NCBI GenBank assembly: GCA_945910005.1
Contig: CAMDTW010000146.1
Span: forward strand, 1-64,000
Source of the DNA: Isoperla grammatica
Lineage: Eukaryota > Arthropoda > Insecta > Plecoptera > Perlodidae
Length of the DNA stretch: 64,000 nucleotides
Direction of reading: 5' to 3'
Shown here: positions 28,232 to 39,680 of the stretch, in pieces
How the letters are laid out: every line of letters begins with the position of its first letter
Numbering within the stretch: the stretch's first letter is position 1
Made by a program: the position numbers and the translations under genes
The notes under the pieces: model-generated
What the model was told of the DNA's origin: nothing
What the model saw: only the letters and a program-made list of their open reading frames with translations
The model's database searches: none

Positions 28232-29387
28232 ACTGCCTTTAAACTACTATATAACTACAGTGTATATATGTTTTTATTAGTATACATTTGAGATAAGTAT
28301 AACCCAAGATTAAGAGAAATATTCGAGTACAATGTAGTGCTTAAATTATTAACCTGTTATTTTATTTTACATCGCAAGTAGTCGTTATTGGGTAGTTATA
28401 TAATAATACGCGAACAGATGAAGTTGTTAAATGTAATATTTTGGACGTATTATTAATATACCTTAGCTGCTTCTACAGTGGAATCAAACCTGAACTTAAA
28501 TGGTATTCGGTTATTAGTTACGTATATATTAAGATACAAGCACGGCCCCGAGATTTATAAAGTGTGGTAAGTTCAAACCACAGCTCTTATCATGACCAAA
28601 CCCATCTTAGTCTAACATAATATCGCCCTACTTTATCTAATTTAAAGTAAATTCGCTGTTAGCCAATACAACTAAAAATGTAAAGAAACATTACTTAGCT
28701 GAAATAAGTAAGTAAACAAAATCTACCTTTTGTCATAGAAATTACTAATTTAACGTTAGTTTACATTTGAAATGTCTCAATTTTTATCAAAAAAAGTAAA
28801 ACTTGCCTTAGGGATTACTCAGGCTCAGGCCTGAGTTCAATAGTTTAGGCCTCTTTGCGGAAAGCAGATCTGGTTTCGAACTGTAGCTAGAATGATTTTC
28901 AGCACTCGTGTTTCCATTCCTTCCAAGTTCCAATCCTCTTAATATAACAGGTGGTTACATGAAAACCAATCGTCAAAATAATAAAGACTTGTTTAATCAT
29001 GACGTGACTATACATCCTAATATTTATCATAGCTTATAATTTTAGTTTTTATGGAATATGTTCAATATTTAAGTTTGTTTTTATTTGTTTAACAACCAAG
29101 AAGCAAAGCACGAAACAGGCAAATACGAATCCGTCAATGGCGCGATTGAACGAAGTATTTCTTTGAAGTGATATTGAAGCTAGAATATGAAAGTGAATCT
29201 TATTCTTGGTCTCCGTCTTCTACATAGCTTTAAGAAAACATGCGGGAATTCAATAGGGAAATGAAAATACCTCTAGGTAAATACTTCCTTGTTGTGACGC
29301 ACGCATTTTATTCGAGATGTTGAGGAAGTCAGAGAAAAGTCTCCATCATTTTTGTGCGGCATTTCTCCCCGGAGCGCATTGCCCGCG

Positions 29388-29425
29388 CTGTGAAAGCAGT
29401 GAAAGCAGTGAAAGCTGTGAAAGCG
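29388..29425. repeat. 9-bp tandem repeat (GTGAAAGCA)n
   Basis: Four copies of GTGAAAGCA/GTGAAAGCT in a row within a locally GC-richer patch. Confidence 0.85.
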
Positions 29426-30404
29426 CAGGTAGGCAGGTTGGCTCGTACACAGGGGAATGTGTAAGCTTGAACACTACCTCACAAATGATGTAAAAGTGTC
29501 CAATCTACACATCACATAATATTCACTCTTCAAACTTACAAAATGCATCATTGAGGTTTGGAAAATCTTCTATAAGTGATGGGTTGTTTTTAACAAAGTT
29601 TAAAATTACCAGAAAATAAATTTTACTCATTATTAGTAGTATTTTCATTCTAACAGGAATTTAACCATATTATTCATGTAACAACTTTGTTTAACAAATT
29701 CATGAATAAACATTATGTAATACTTATTTTACAGATTACTTAATTTGTGAACACGTTAACTTCATCATGTTATTTATTTAACAGATAAATACTCGATCAA
29801 GTTTTAATTACACAATATAAAATACGCACTTGTTAAATTCAATAATTTCCTGTTTTTCATATTTCATTAAATAACGGTATTCTTTTTCCGTATATATTTT
29901 ATTAATACATGATTGTTCGTATTTACTACAGCGCCGATGGTTTAATGACAACTTCAGACTTAAGGATTAGAATGAGCTTATTAATCAATGCGAAATGTGA
30001 TTTGTAAAATATGTAGCTACGTTCACCATGACATAGAACACTCGAACCGTGTCTAGTTGTTATTCCCTGTTATTCCTTATTCCCTGCTAGGACTTTGATC
30101 GATAAGGATCAAGACAGACTCGACTTGAGCTTTTAATTGCTTCAATCATTATGTGTGTACTTTGTATTAATATATACAATCTCTCTTCCCACAATAATAA
30201 AATTATCAACATTTAAAAACATCATTAATATCTTGGTCAGCAGGCGCATCTGACGAAGCACTGAACTCTTTTTTTAGGGTCAAACGTAGGTTGATCACCT
30301 GGTAGACTTAAAGACTTGAATACTTAAAGCAATTGTTTCTACTACCCATTGTACGTAGATAACTGGTCTGTTAGGTTATAGGTTACAGAAATGTACTCGT
30401 TTTC

Positions 30405-30440
30405 CACTCACATTTTTATGTTTTTCTTTGCAGGTAAGAT
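30405..30440 (+). promoter_or_regulatory. Candidate recursive (zero-exon) splice site
   Basis: A pyrimidine-rich run (TTTTTATGTTTTTCTTTG) is followed directly by CAG|GTAAGA, so a strong 3' splice site and a strong 5' splice site abut at 30,433/30,434. This is the known form of ratchet sites in long introns of flies and vertebrates. No host gene is visible in the window, so the function is an inference. Confidence 0.4.
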
Positions 30441-31307
30441 TATTTAAACTATATTTTGTGTTATTGTTTTTTACTCTTCCACTTGATCACCGTATATGTA
30501 TATTTGTTTTTAATGTGCTGCAATTATGTAGAGAGCTTCCAACGTGCAAGTATATTCTACATATTATGGAAGGTCCCTGCAACTGTTCTCATATAAATAT
30601 GTATGTATGTAAAAACAATGTATTTCACTCCAAAGAAAATTTCATGCGTTCATATTATATGAAAAGCTCGTAGTTTAAAAATGCATTGGTTCGCTACAAA
30701 AAATGTTTTATTAGTTTAAGTACCATCAATTTATGTATCGTTTGTTGCAAATTATTCAAGTGCGTTTGGCATTTACGCTTCACAAAATCTGTTTCATGTG
30801 AAGGGTAATGTTTTTGTATTTTCTTAAAGCGAAACTTCAAAAGTAATTCAGAATATTTCAAGTATACCAAACACGATATACAATGGAAGATGGAAACAAT
30901 TCTAAGTGGCTTGAAGTGAACTCCTGTAGACTTTCCAATGTCAATACTCAAGAAGAAAAAGGTTTCTGTTCAAACACTACAAAGACTGTTATTTGCTAAT
31001 GCAGTACTGGTTCAAAGTTAGTCAAAGAAAGTCTAAAAGAGAGTCTTTACTGAGACTTTCCAAAGTAAATGAACGAAATTATTCAGTTAATTAAGTTCTT
31101 CAGTGCAGGTAGCTACTATACTTCCTGTTTGCCTGGTAGACTCAAGTTTCGTTTATTTTGGTCTTGATTCAACCAGTGCTAATATTTGCACTTACCAAAT
31201 CGTTAAAACATTCATTATATGTCAAGTCAAGTGCGGCATCGTAATCTTCAACCAATAAAACATTAAACGATCTCATAAAATATATTTGCAACAGAGGTAT
31301 ACTTATA

Positions 31308-31512
31308 GCTGACCCACTCATTTACAATAACTGATTTTCAGTGGGGGATATTCACAAGACGCTTCGTACCTATGACCGCTTCAAAGTCACCGATTACATA
31401 AGATGCATCAGTGCCATATAGGCCTATATAGATATATTAAAGACAAGTTCCAAAGTTCCAAAACCCCAGCCGGAACCGGGACTCGAACTCTAGACCTTCT
31501 GCATTGAAAGCA
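31308..31512 (-). repeat. tRNA-derived SINE, copy 1 (internally deleted)
   Basis: On the minus strand it starts with a tRNA-like head (GTGGATGTATTCCTGC, then GGTCTAGAGTTCGAGTCCC, a B box) and ends with the segment complementary to TGACCCACTCATTTAC near 31,310. The body and tail match the copy at 43,740-44,153, for example GCTTCGTACCTATGACC against GCTTCGTTGCTAGGACG, and TTCAGTGGGGGA against TTGCAGTGGGGGA. About 180 bp of the body is missing in this copy. Confidence 0.7.
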
Positions 31513-31697
31513 GGAATACATCCACAAGACCAATATTAGGCAAACAATTTGCTTTGTAATTATTATAGTCGTCTTCAACTGGGACGGGGGTAGAATAGGT
31601 TTAGGGTAACAATGTCACTGCCTGTACTAGCCCCATGTGGTGACCAAAATACTTAATATAACAAGCTTTCTTATGCAGCATCAAATAACAAACGATT

Positions 31698-31895
31698 TGG
31701 GTGGTTGATTGATTGATTTTGTTAACTGATTTATTCCTGATTCCAGTTAATAAGGTACAGGGTTCGATTCCCGCTTCAGGCTTAGCTGGTGCACATGTAA
31801 ATAGGTACTTTGCAGATGTCATAGCAACGAGACAAATAATAAATGGTATTGTGTCCTCCACTGATAATCAGTTCACTTACTAAGTGGTACTCAAA
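31698..31895 (+). repeat. tRNA-derived SINE, copy 2 (degraded)
   Basis: The plus strand carries the head in decayed form (GGTGGTTGATTGATTGATTT, then GGTACAGGGTTCGATTCCCG, a near-perfect B box), then body sequence ACTTTGCAGATGTCATAGCA and the tail GTCCTCCACTGATAATCAG. All correspond to copy 3 read on its own sense strand. It lies head-to-head with copy 1, about 185 bp away. Confidence 0.65.
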
Positions 31896-33586
31896 TAAAT
31901 AAACACATTATTTTTGTTCACATTGTATTTATTGATAATATAGGTTTCTATATTTTACTTTGTGTAATGTTGTGTGACTTGTTGGACGTAGCTTACAAGA
32001 TTATAAGAATATGTATTTTTGAAATTCTAATATGTCTCACGAAAAACCGAATATAAATGTAGATTTTAAAAGTTTGTTTTAAAAAAAATAAAAGCTTTAA
32101 ATGTTAAAAAGAGTAAAAGGTTAATTTTTTGTTGTCTCTATGGAGATTTCAATGAATTATTAGTAGAAGGCTCGTTCTAATCTAACCCCCATCCCCACCT
32201 CTAATTCATCCCCTTCCAAGCCATTTATTAGCAAGTCCAGTCTGAATTGAAAGCTTAAAACATATTAGCTTATTGAACTATGAATGAAAGGGCGATTGAG
32301 TCATGTCCAAGCTACCCTTAAAAATTATTCATTCAATTAAAATTCAGAATACCACCAGAATTCTCACAGATGGGATTTAAAAAAACAACTAAGTCCACTT
32401 AGATTTAAAAATTCAAATCTAAAAAAAAAAAAAAAACAATAAACCGCGTATTGATTTCTCATTGAATCGTCCAACATAGAGGAACACGATTATAAATAAA
32501 TTTAAAAATGCTGAGTTAAAAAATTTAACATCGTTATCGGAGATTCGAACTTGAATCTACACCTCTCGTAAACGGGAACAATAGATCTGATAAACACTGC
32601 ATTGTTTGTCGAAACGCAGCATCGTGTGCGTTGATAAATCAATAACACTCGAAAGTTCGATTTGAACGGATTGGACTTTGTCCGATACACGATGCACAAG
32701 CGGGACATTTCGCACGTGTTGCAAAGCACTTTGTGTTGTGGCTTGCAAAGCACTTTGTGTTGTGGCTTGCAAAGCACTTGGTAACTGAAGCAAACCTGCA
32801 TCAATCATAACCTCACAAGTAAAAGTGAGAAGTGTTCATTGTACGAGCTGCGTCGTTCATCTCTAGTAATGGTAGTAGTATAAGTATAGTATGTAAAATA
32901 GAAACATGCTCACACACAAATCCCAGTATAAGTATATATTTTCCAACGTAACTAGTTTAATTTTTATAAACTATATTATGTTGAACTTCAGATAGATATT
33001 TAGTAAACTACTAACCTTGTGTTCACCATGCCAACCAGGCTTCCCATTGGTTGTTGCCATGGTGGAAACAAGTTAGTAGCCTTGTACATATTTACAGGAA
33101 GCTCATAATACCGGGCCTCATCCCCCCATATGTTCTCTCCCGCTGACATGAAGTGGTGTGTGACGTCACATACTGTAGTATACAACCCCGGTATATGAAC
33201 GCTGCTTATGAATTCATTCATGACATCTTCTAGAAAATATCGTATTCATATTTCATTGTTGTAAATCTCTTGACAGCATCCAGTATTTCGTGTTATTCTA
33301 TTAAAATAATAATAAATACTGTTTACCGTGTTAAAATTAATGTTTAATAATAAATATACAAAGTTTAATTATATATATATTGGTGCAAAGAGAAAATATG
33401 GTTAATTTGAGTATATCTCATTATGATATCACTCGACTCAGCCTAGACTCTAGCTAAACAATCTGAAACATCTAACTATAGTGGTAACTGTTTGCTTAAT
33501 TTACCTAATTTAATTATATCAGTACTGTAAACAGATTAAAGCTAGGTGGGTACGAGTAAATATTTTTTCCAACAACTCCTAATCCG
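31896..33586. other. AT-rich unique DNA
   Basis: No gene recognised. Open frames of 73-100 codons on the minus strand (32,502-32,804; 32,557-32,808; 33,000-33,221) lack any known domain, and two overlap a short 24-bp repeat. An A-run lies at about 32,420-32,436. Confidence 0.55.
32718..32780. repeat. 24-bp tandem repeat, about 2.5 copies
   Basis: GCAAAGCACTTTGTGTTGTG plus GCTT is repeated twice and then begins a third time. Confidence 0.85.
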
Positions 33587-33605
33587 CCCCCCCCCCCCCC
33601 CCCCC
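33587..33605. repeat. Poly-C tract (19 C)
   Basis: Uninterrupted run of cytosines. Length is likely polymorphic and prone to sequencing error. Confidence 0.9.
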
Positions 33606-34049
33606 ACTCTCAGAGCTCCTAAAGTCAGGTTATCCATGTTCTTGCTCCTTACATCACATTGAAGTTGTTTTCATTCACAAGACGAAAGAAATGATGAAAA
33701 TGAAAGTCACCCAAATTGTATTTGAAATATACAAATTGTTTTCAACACATTTGTCCACAAAATGAATTTCAATGAAATCACTATTTCAAAACTGGTGAGT
33801 AAGGGTGTATCATGAAGTAATACTGTCAAGTATTGGCTATATTTTCAGAGCGACAACCACAAAAAACTAATTAAAAAGAACACGAGGAACCAAGTTTCGT
33901 AGAAAGTCTCCGGGTGCGACGTGATTATGATATCTGAATAGCTGGCTCGGTATTACGACGACAAATCGCTCAGTTTTCGCGTCCTTTTGTTGAGAAACGA
34001 GCACTTTGCGAACGTGCTCGTCTGACGGCGCTCAACGCAGCGACGTCAT

Positions 34050-34280
34050 CGAAAATCATCCCCCTCCCCCCCCCCTCACTTCCCCCTCCAACGCCTTTGA
34101 GCCGAGAAGATGCCCCTCGGAAGGAAAATTCGATCTCTGGTTTTTCTATAATAAAAATATGAAAGTGAGTACGCGACTACGCGCGTCAGCTGCTGAAGGA
34201 GAGGGGGGGGGGGGTGTTGGTGTTGGGGGAATAATTCGGTTTACCGCGCGGGGGAGTGGGGGGGGGGGGGGGGGGGGGGG
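34050..34280. repeat. C-run / G-run cluster, strong G-quadruplex potential
   Basis: C-rich runs near 34,060-34,088 are followed by 12 G at 34,203-34,214, further G4-5 runs, and 23 G at 34,258-34,280. The 108-codon plus frame across it (34,006-34,332) is a by-product of glycine/proline-coding runs. Long homopolymers here also make the exact length uncertain. Confidence 0.85.
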
Positions 34281-34402
34281 CGTTCATTCAAAGTATCGGA
34301 CGCACTTACGACACTCTGGGTTGTTTGGATAAGTTCACATCATCCCTTCGTGTAGACATTGGAGCACCACGAAGAAGATGGTAGAATAGTTCACGATGAT
34401 AG

Positions 34403-34820
34403 GGGATATCATCAGACAGACATTTTTCTCAGAGTACTTAAAAAAAAAAAACATAGATCGTTACCTAGAAACAACGTGGATATAGTTTCTACGTCTGAGA
34501 AGCGCATGGTTCCAATTATGAGATATAAAGTTTGAAATCTCTACCTTCCCGCTTCTTGATTGTTAAACGGTCCATGACGGCAGACGTTGTTAAACAACAC
34601 ATTAAGGGCGCGAACCGTAAAGTGCGACCGGACAGGAAGAAACAATAGATGACAATGAAGACACTTAAACGACCAATCCGGTTGGTCCGGTCGCGACTAT
34701 GGTACATTTCGTTTATGAATCATTTGTCTAAGCTCTTTGGAATATCTCGGTTGGTAAAACAGCTTTTCATTGTTGTCGATCCTATGTGTCGATCTTCAGA
34801 TGTTTTATTTCAAAATCACA
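34403..34820. repeat. Dispersed direct repeat, copy A
   Basis: Shares an ordered series of matches with 36,980-37,310: GAGAAGCGCATGGTTCCAAT, AACAACGTGGATAT against AATAACGTGGATGT, GTCCATGACGGCAGACGTTG against ATCCATGACGTCAATCGTTG, and TCTTTGGAAT. Identity looks like roughly 70-80%. The family is not recognised; it could be an old transposon or a segmental duplication. Confidence 0.65.
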
Positions 34821-34849
34821 ATCATTTCGTATTTGTTTAAAAATATTTT

Positions 34850-36979
34850 ATTATTATATTGAACATAATAACCATATGAATTAATGTTTTGAAGTAGTAA
34901 ATATTGTACATTTTAGAAAGAAATTTTGATTGTGAGTGGAATTATCTGCAAAACAGCGTTTCTTGGTATGATTGGTTCATTGTGTTTTAAACGTTTCACA
35001 TGCTTTGACGTTGATCTCCGTTTTTTGCGCTAAAATAACGTGTGAAAGTTTCAAAGTTCATGGTTTCAGGTTATCAATGAAATTTATTCCAAAACACTTT
35101 CAATAAAGTGTGATTCTATAACGAAAATGCTTATTAACTTACATGGAACCGCAAAAAAAAAAAAAAATCCCCTACTGAATAATGCTCAAATTCAAAAATA
35201 TATTTTTTTAATTGTGTTGCTAAATAAATTTTGAAAAGTATTGGATTTACAACGATTTAACCATTGATTCTCTCTGTAATGTACGGCTGAATAATGTCAA
35301 ATGGAATAATGCCAACAACAGCATTATCAATTGATATTTTTAAATTGTATTCATCAATACATTTTGAGCAAGTTTTGAATGAACAACCTCATTTATTCAA
35401 GCGAGTTTTGATTTACCATTGATGCTCGACTTAGTGGACTGCTGAATAATGCCAAACCGAATAACGCCCAATCGGTCTCCTATAATGTATGGAAGACAAA
35501 TACTCTTAATTTTCAGGTACTTTATTTTAATTTTAAATCCGTACACATTACTTCGGAACCTGTTGATGTTCTCGATAACCAAATTTGTTTGCTCCTGCGT
35601 TTACAATTAATCAGCATGAAGTTTTAAGCTTTGCAAACATTTGAAACCTTTTGTTCTACATTTTCGAAAAATGTGACGTCATAAAAAAATAAGTTTAACA
35701 ACCAAAATAAACAAATTACATTCCATACAAATGAAATGATATGAACTAAAAACACGTACTTATTGGTGTAGAGATTGTTTGTGAGCTTGAGGAAACAGTG
35801 GCAAAATGATCAGAAATTACTGCCAGAGTTTTGACCATCCCCTTCAGAATCCCACCCACCTCCCTACGCACCCTTATCTTCGATTAACAGGAGTTGGTTA
35901 GTAACCTGTTTTCTTGTGTTAGGTTGGTACGTACTGCGGCCGGTCGCGCCACCACCGCCTGTGAAACTGCTTCTTACAGAAGTCAATCGTCCGAGCGAGA
36001 AACCACAGCCTTGTCAATTGTTCAAACTCCCTAAGGTCATCAAACTATTCGAAACTTGCCCACGGTTAATGAGTCAGAGGCAATTGGCTGTTAAGAGATA
36101 TCGCCGCAAGTTTGTTGGCATAAGACGGCGTCTGGGGTCTAAACGGAAGAGCCATTAAACATCGACAACAACGCAGCTTGCGGTCAGATCGAGTACTACA
36201 CAAGTGTTGTGTCGTCATTTGCATAACTTTCTCACTGCCGATGTCCGTTGAAGTAAGAAGGGATGAGGAAGTTGGAGCGATTAGGCGAAGATGCAAAACA
36301 CGCGAGAGTAAAGTATTGTTAGTGCCACGGCTATTCGCGATCGCAACACTTCGATACGCCCCTAGCGGACAACATTGTCCCTGAGCTAACGGGTCTAGCG
36401 CTCCAACTGTCGGCGGATTGTCGCACAGTCCACACGATACTGATCTCGTTATCGTTCTATACTGTTCATGTGAATTTTCGTTCAGGGCAATTTTAATATT
36501 GAAAATGTATTTGTTTATTAGCTCACATTGTTGGGCCGATCATTACTTTTTCTACAATTTGAAGTTGAGAAAACAATCAGAAATTTGCTCATTGTCCGAC
36601 GCTTTGCGTGTATTGTTATAACAAGTAAAATACCGGGTTTATAATTTTGAAATAACCTTTATGATGACTATTGGCATGTAAACTAAGTATGCTTTCCTAT
36701 AAGTTGTTCCTTCAAAATGAATAGTACAACAGCTAGAACGGGATAAGTGATCAACGTTCAGCGATACCGCCAATGTTACGCTGAGAAGATAACCCGGCAC
36801 GGCCGCCATGTTGGAAAGTGACGTCACGCTCGAACGTCCTTGAGAGGGCGAATAGCAACTCCACCATATCTTGCCTCGGGCTGACCTGCCCAATGGGAAA
36901 GGCTATGTGGAATAGACATTACCATACCCATCTTTGGTTCTGATAGTGTGAGTTAAAGGGCGTACACACAATAGGGAAT
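34850..36979. other. Mostly AT-rich DNA with a GC-richer island at 35.9-36.4 kb
   Basis: No recognised gene. At 35,880-36,420 the base composition rises. A pyrimidine tract plus TTAG (about 35,907-35,921) precedes an 80-codon frame (35,916-36,158) rich in Arg/Lys toward its end. It could be an exon or a 5' UTR, but no family is recognisable. A YY1-like/CRE motif pair lies at 36,800-36,830. Confidence 0.4.
36798..36832. promoter_or_regulatory. YY1-like core motif beside a CRE
   Basis: CGGCCGCCATGTTGGA, whose complement contains CAACATGGCGGCCG and fits the YY1-type core element, is followed after a few bases by a full TGACGTCA. Such a pair is typical of TATA-less promoters. The flanks show no confirmed transcription unit. 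Confidence 0.3.
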
Positions 36980-37310
36980 TGTTATGACCCAAATATTGCT
37001 CCGAGTACCCTCAAACGATTGATCGTTATCCAGAAATAACGTGGATGTAATTCTTATGTATGAGAAGCGCATGGTTCCAATTTTATGAACATTTAAAGTT
37101 TCAAATGTTTACTCTCCCGCTGCTCTTTCATTATGAAATGATCCATGACGTCAATCGTTGGTAAACAATACGTTTCATGAATCAATTTATCAAATTAAGG
37201 CCATATGTTTAAATCTCTTTGGAATTTGTAATTTATAACCTTCTCTCTTGTTTCTCTTGTTGGAACAGCATTCATTGCCGTCGATATCTTCAGAAGTTTC
37301 ATCCTAAAAC
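36980..37310. repeat. Dispersed direct repeat, copy B
   Basis: Second copy of the repeat at 34,403-34,820, same orientation, about 2.5 kb downstream. It ends close to the left terminus of the TIR element at 37,355. Confidence 0.65.
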
Positions 37311-37354
37311 CATCTTCTAATATTCTTTCTAAATTATTGTAACTATTGAACATT

Positions 37355-37843
37355 TAGGGCTGCCCAACGATAAAAAAATTCATATCGATATCGCGGATGT
37401 AATTATCGATATCGTTTTGCGATATGGACTTTTTTAAACTCGGTATCGATATCGCCGATATCGTAATTTTTTTTTCAAACCAGCCAGAGACCATTCATTA
37501 TAAACAATTTAATGTGAATAATTAAACGTCAACATGTTTTACTATGTGTGTCAATTTGTGTGTTGTATTATCAAAAATGTATCCACAAAACAGCGATGTT
37601 GTGATTGGCGTGACGTGACGTGAGTGAGACCGCGCGACGAAAGGCGAGTAGGTACCAACGCGAATGTTGCAGTGTATGTATCACAAAGATGCAGAACCAC
37701 AACACTACCTAAGTTTTTTTTTTACGATAGTTGACACTTGATCGATATCGCGAAACGTACGATGTATTAAATCTATATCGATATCGAATTATTTTTCTAC
37801 TATCGATATCGTATCGAATTATCGATATCGTGGGGCAGCCCTA
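37355..37843. mobile_element. Short TIR element (hAT-like or TA-type MITE), 489 bp
   Basis: Left end TAGGGCTGCCCAACGATA and right end TATCGTGGGGCAGCCCTA are inverted repeats with one mismatch. The interior is non-coding and rich in ATCGATATCG palindromic segments, mostly near both ends. The termini resemble non-autonomous hAT elements, but I see no 8-bp target duplication; if the outer TA is the target duplication, a Tc1/mariner-type origin is possible. Superfamily undecided. Confidence 0.72.
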
Positions 37844-39125
37844 ATTAAAATGCATTATTTCGCCGTATTATGTTTAGGAGTCATTAATTTTAAAATAAAA
37901 TATACAATACAAAAGTTCGAAGGATTCATTCTTTTACAAATCTGTTAGGCTATTTTTTCTAAAGCATATATTATATCAAATTGTGTCGTTTCGGTTTATT
38001 CAACGTCAATGTTGCTCAATTTGGTAGCAACGTTTATAACTACAATAGGCATTTCAAGAATTGATTTAGGACCCTTAGATGGCAGTAATCACGACCATCT
38101 AAATTAATTCTGAAAATATTGATAAATGACATTGCGTCCCAGTTCACGTTTAAATTTAACGAAATACTCAGGTGTGAATTGGTACCAAATGTTTTGAATA
38201 CATTGACAGCGAATAATATCCGATAATGTATTTATCTCTAATTGCTTCCAATTATTGATACTAATGGGAGTAATGGATTATGACAAAGCGGATCAAGCCT
38301 CTAGCCGTTAACACTTTTGAATTGAAAACTAATTGCTAGTTCAAGAATATAATTGCTGCAAAATAAAATGAACATTATTTGATGATCAGCCAATAGAGAG
38401 CGAACCAACGAAATGAGGGCAAATTAAAAAACAATTCCATACAAAACTTAATATGTATTTATATATTTTAATGTATCTAACCGTATTACATATACATTGT
38501 TTATAAAGCTTCTATTTTGATTACCTAATCAGTAATCACCATAACTATATTTATATTGACAAAGTACCTTCAATTAACTCAACGTTTAGAATATAATGTT
38601 ATCTTGATTAAATTCAGTGTTTCATTTATTCATTTTCTAGCCCGCCCAGGCCGAAACGAACTCACCCTCAGGTAAACATAATGTTTCTGTACCCAGGCCT
38701 AACACAGACCCGGAGCTGCCGGGGAGAATCAGGGGAAATATTAACTACGAGCCTCACAAACTGACTTCCTCGAAACGAATGTTCTCCATTGTTCCACGTT
38801 AAGGAAAAAAAAAAACACCACCAATTTATGTTATAGCTCGGAGATATCTTCGAATTCAATTTTATTTATTTGTGAACAAAGCCTGTTTCTGATAGCCGTA
38901 ATATTTCAGTTTTTGTTAACAGACCGAAGTGAAATAAAGTATTCTTCGTGTGCTACTACGAGAAATGTCCAACGAGAAATCTCAGAATATGATCCTTTTT
39001 TGTGAAAAAAAAACTTTTTGTATTGAAGAGAAAAGAAAGAGTTGTTTGAGATTTTGACTTATTACTTTGAGATAATCTTTGTTACTATGATCGTGATGAT
39101 GTGAGCCTAACAGTTGTATTTGTCT
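37844..39125. other. AT-rich unique DNA
   Basis: No gene recognised apart from a possible 31-nt exon at 38,641-38,671. A 63-codon minus frame (38,668-38,859) has no domain. Confidence 0.5.
38641..38671 (+). other. Candidate 31-nt micro-exon
   Basis: A pyrimidine-rich stretch ending TTCATTTTCTAG is followed by a GC-rich 31-nt island and then CAG|GTAAAC, a strong donor. All three frames are open across it. The GC content contrasts sharply with the surrounding AT-rich DNA. No host gene is visible; this is inference from splice signals and composition. Confidence 0.3.
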
Positions 39126-39680
39126 TTGTGGGAGGGGCGACCCAGACTACGTCATCCGCACAACACTCCGACGCACACAGGTCCGACGACAACAAGGGTA
39201 GTAGCACAACACTCCGACGCACACAGGTCCGACGACAACAAGGGTAGTAGCACAACACTCCGACGCACACAGGTCCGACGACAACAAGGGTAGTAGCACA
39301 ACACTCCGACGCACACAGGTCCGACGACAACAAGGGTAGTAGCACAACACTCCGACGCACACAGGTCCGACGACAACAAGGGTAGTAGCACAACACTGCG
39401 ACGCACACAGGTCCGACGACAACAAGGGTAGTAGCACAACACTCCGACGCACACAGGTCCGACGACAACAAGGGTAGTAGCACAACACTCCGACGCACAC
39501 AGGTCCGACGACAACAAGGGTAGTAGCACAACACTCCGACGCACACAGGTCCGACGACAACAAGGGTAGTAGCACAACACTCCGACGCACACAGGTCCGA
39601 CGACAACAAGGGTAGTAAAGACAGCTTCTTTGTAGGAGGGGCAACCAAGACTACGTCATACGCACAACACTCCGGCGTAC
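39126..39680. repeat. 46-bp minisatellite, about 10 copies, with duplicated flanks
   Basis: CACAACACTCCGACGCACAC recurs at 39,159 and every 46 bp up to 39,573, the array ending near 39,617. The flanks also repeat: GGGAGGGGCGACCCAGACTA at about 39,130 and a diverged GGAGGGGCAACCAAGACTAC at about 39,634, each followed by a partial monomer. On the minus strand all three frames stay open for 146-187 codons, because the monomer contains no stop in any of them. No domain is recognised and I do not call a gene. Confidence 0.93.

Larger units (their letters stand above)
28232..31306. other. AT-rich unique DNA, no gene recognised
   Basis: Long AT-rich stretch. Open frames of 81-85 codons (30,428-30,673 plus; 30,694-30,951 minus) show no domain. 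Two items stand out and are listed separately: a 9-bp repeat near 29,390 and a combined acceptor/donor splice motif at 30,433/30,434. Confidence 0.55.

Noticed and set aside
34006..34332. 108-codon plus frame rich in Gly and Pro
   Set aside because: Produced by homopolymeric C and G runs.
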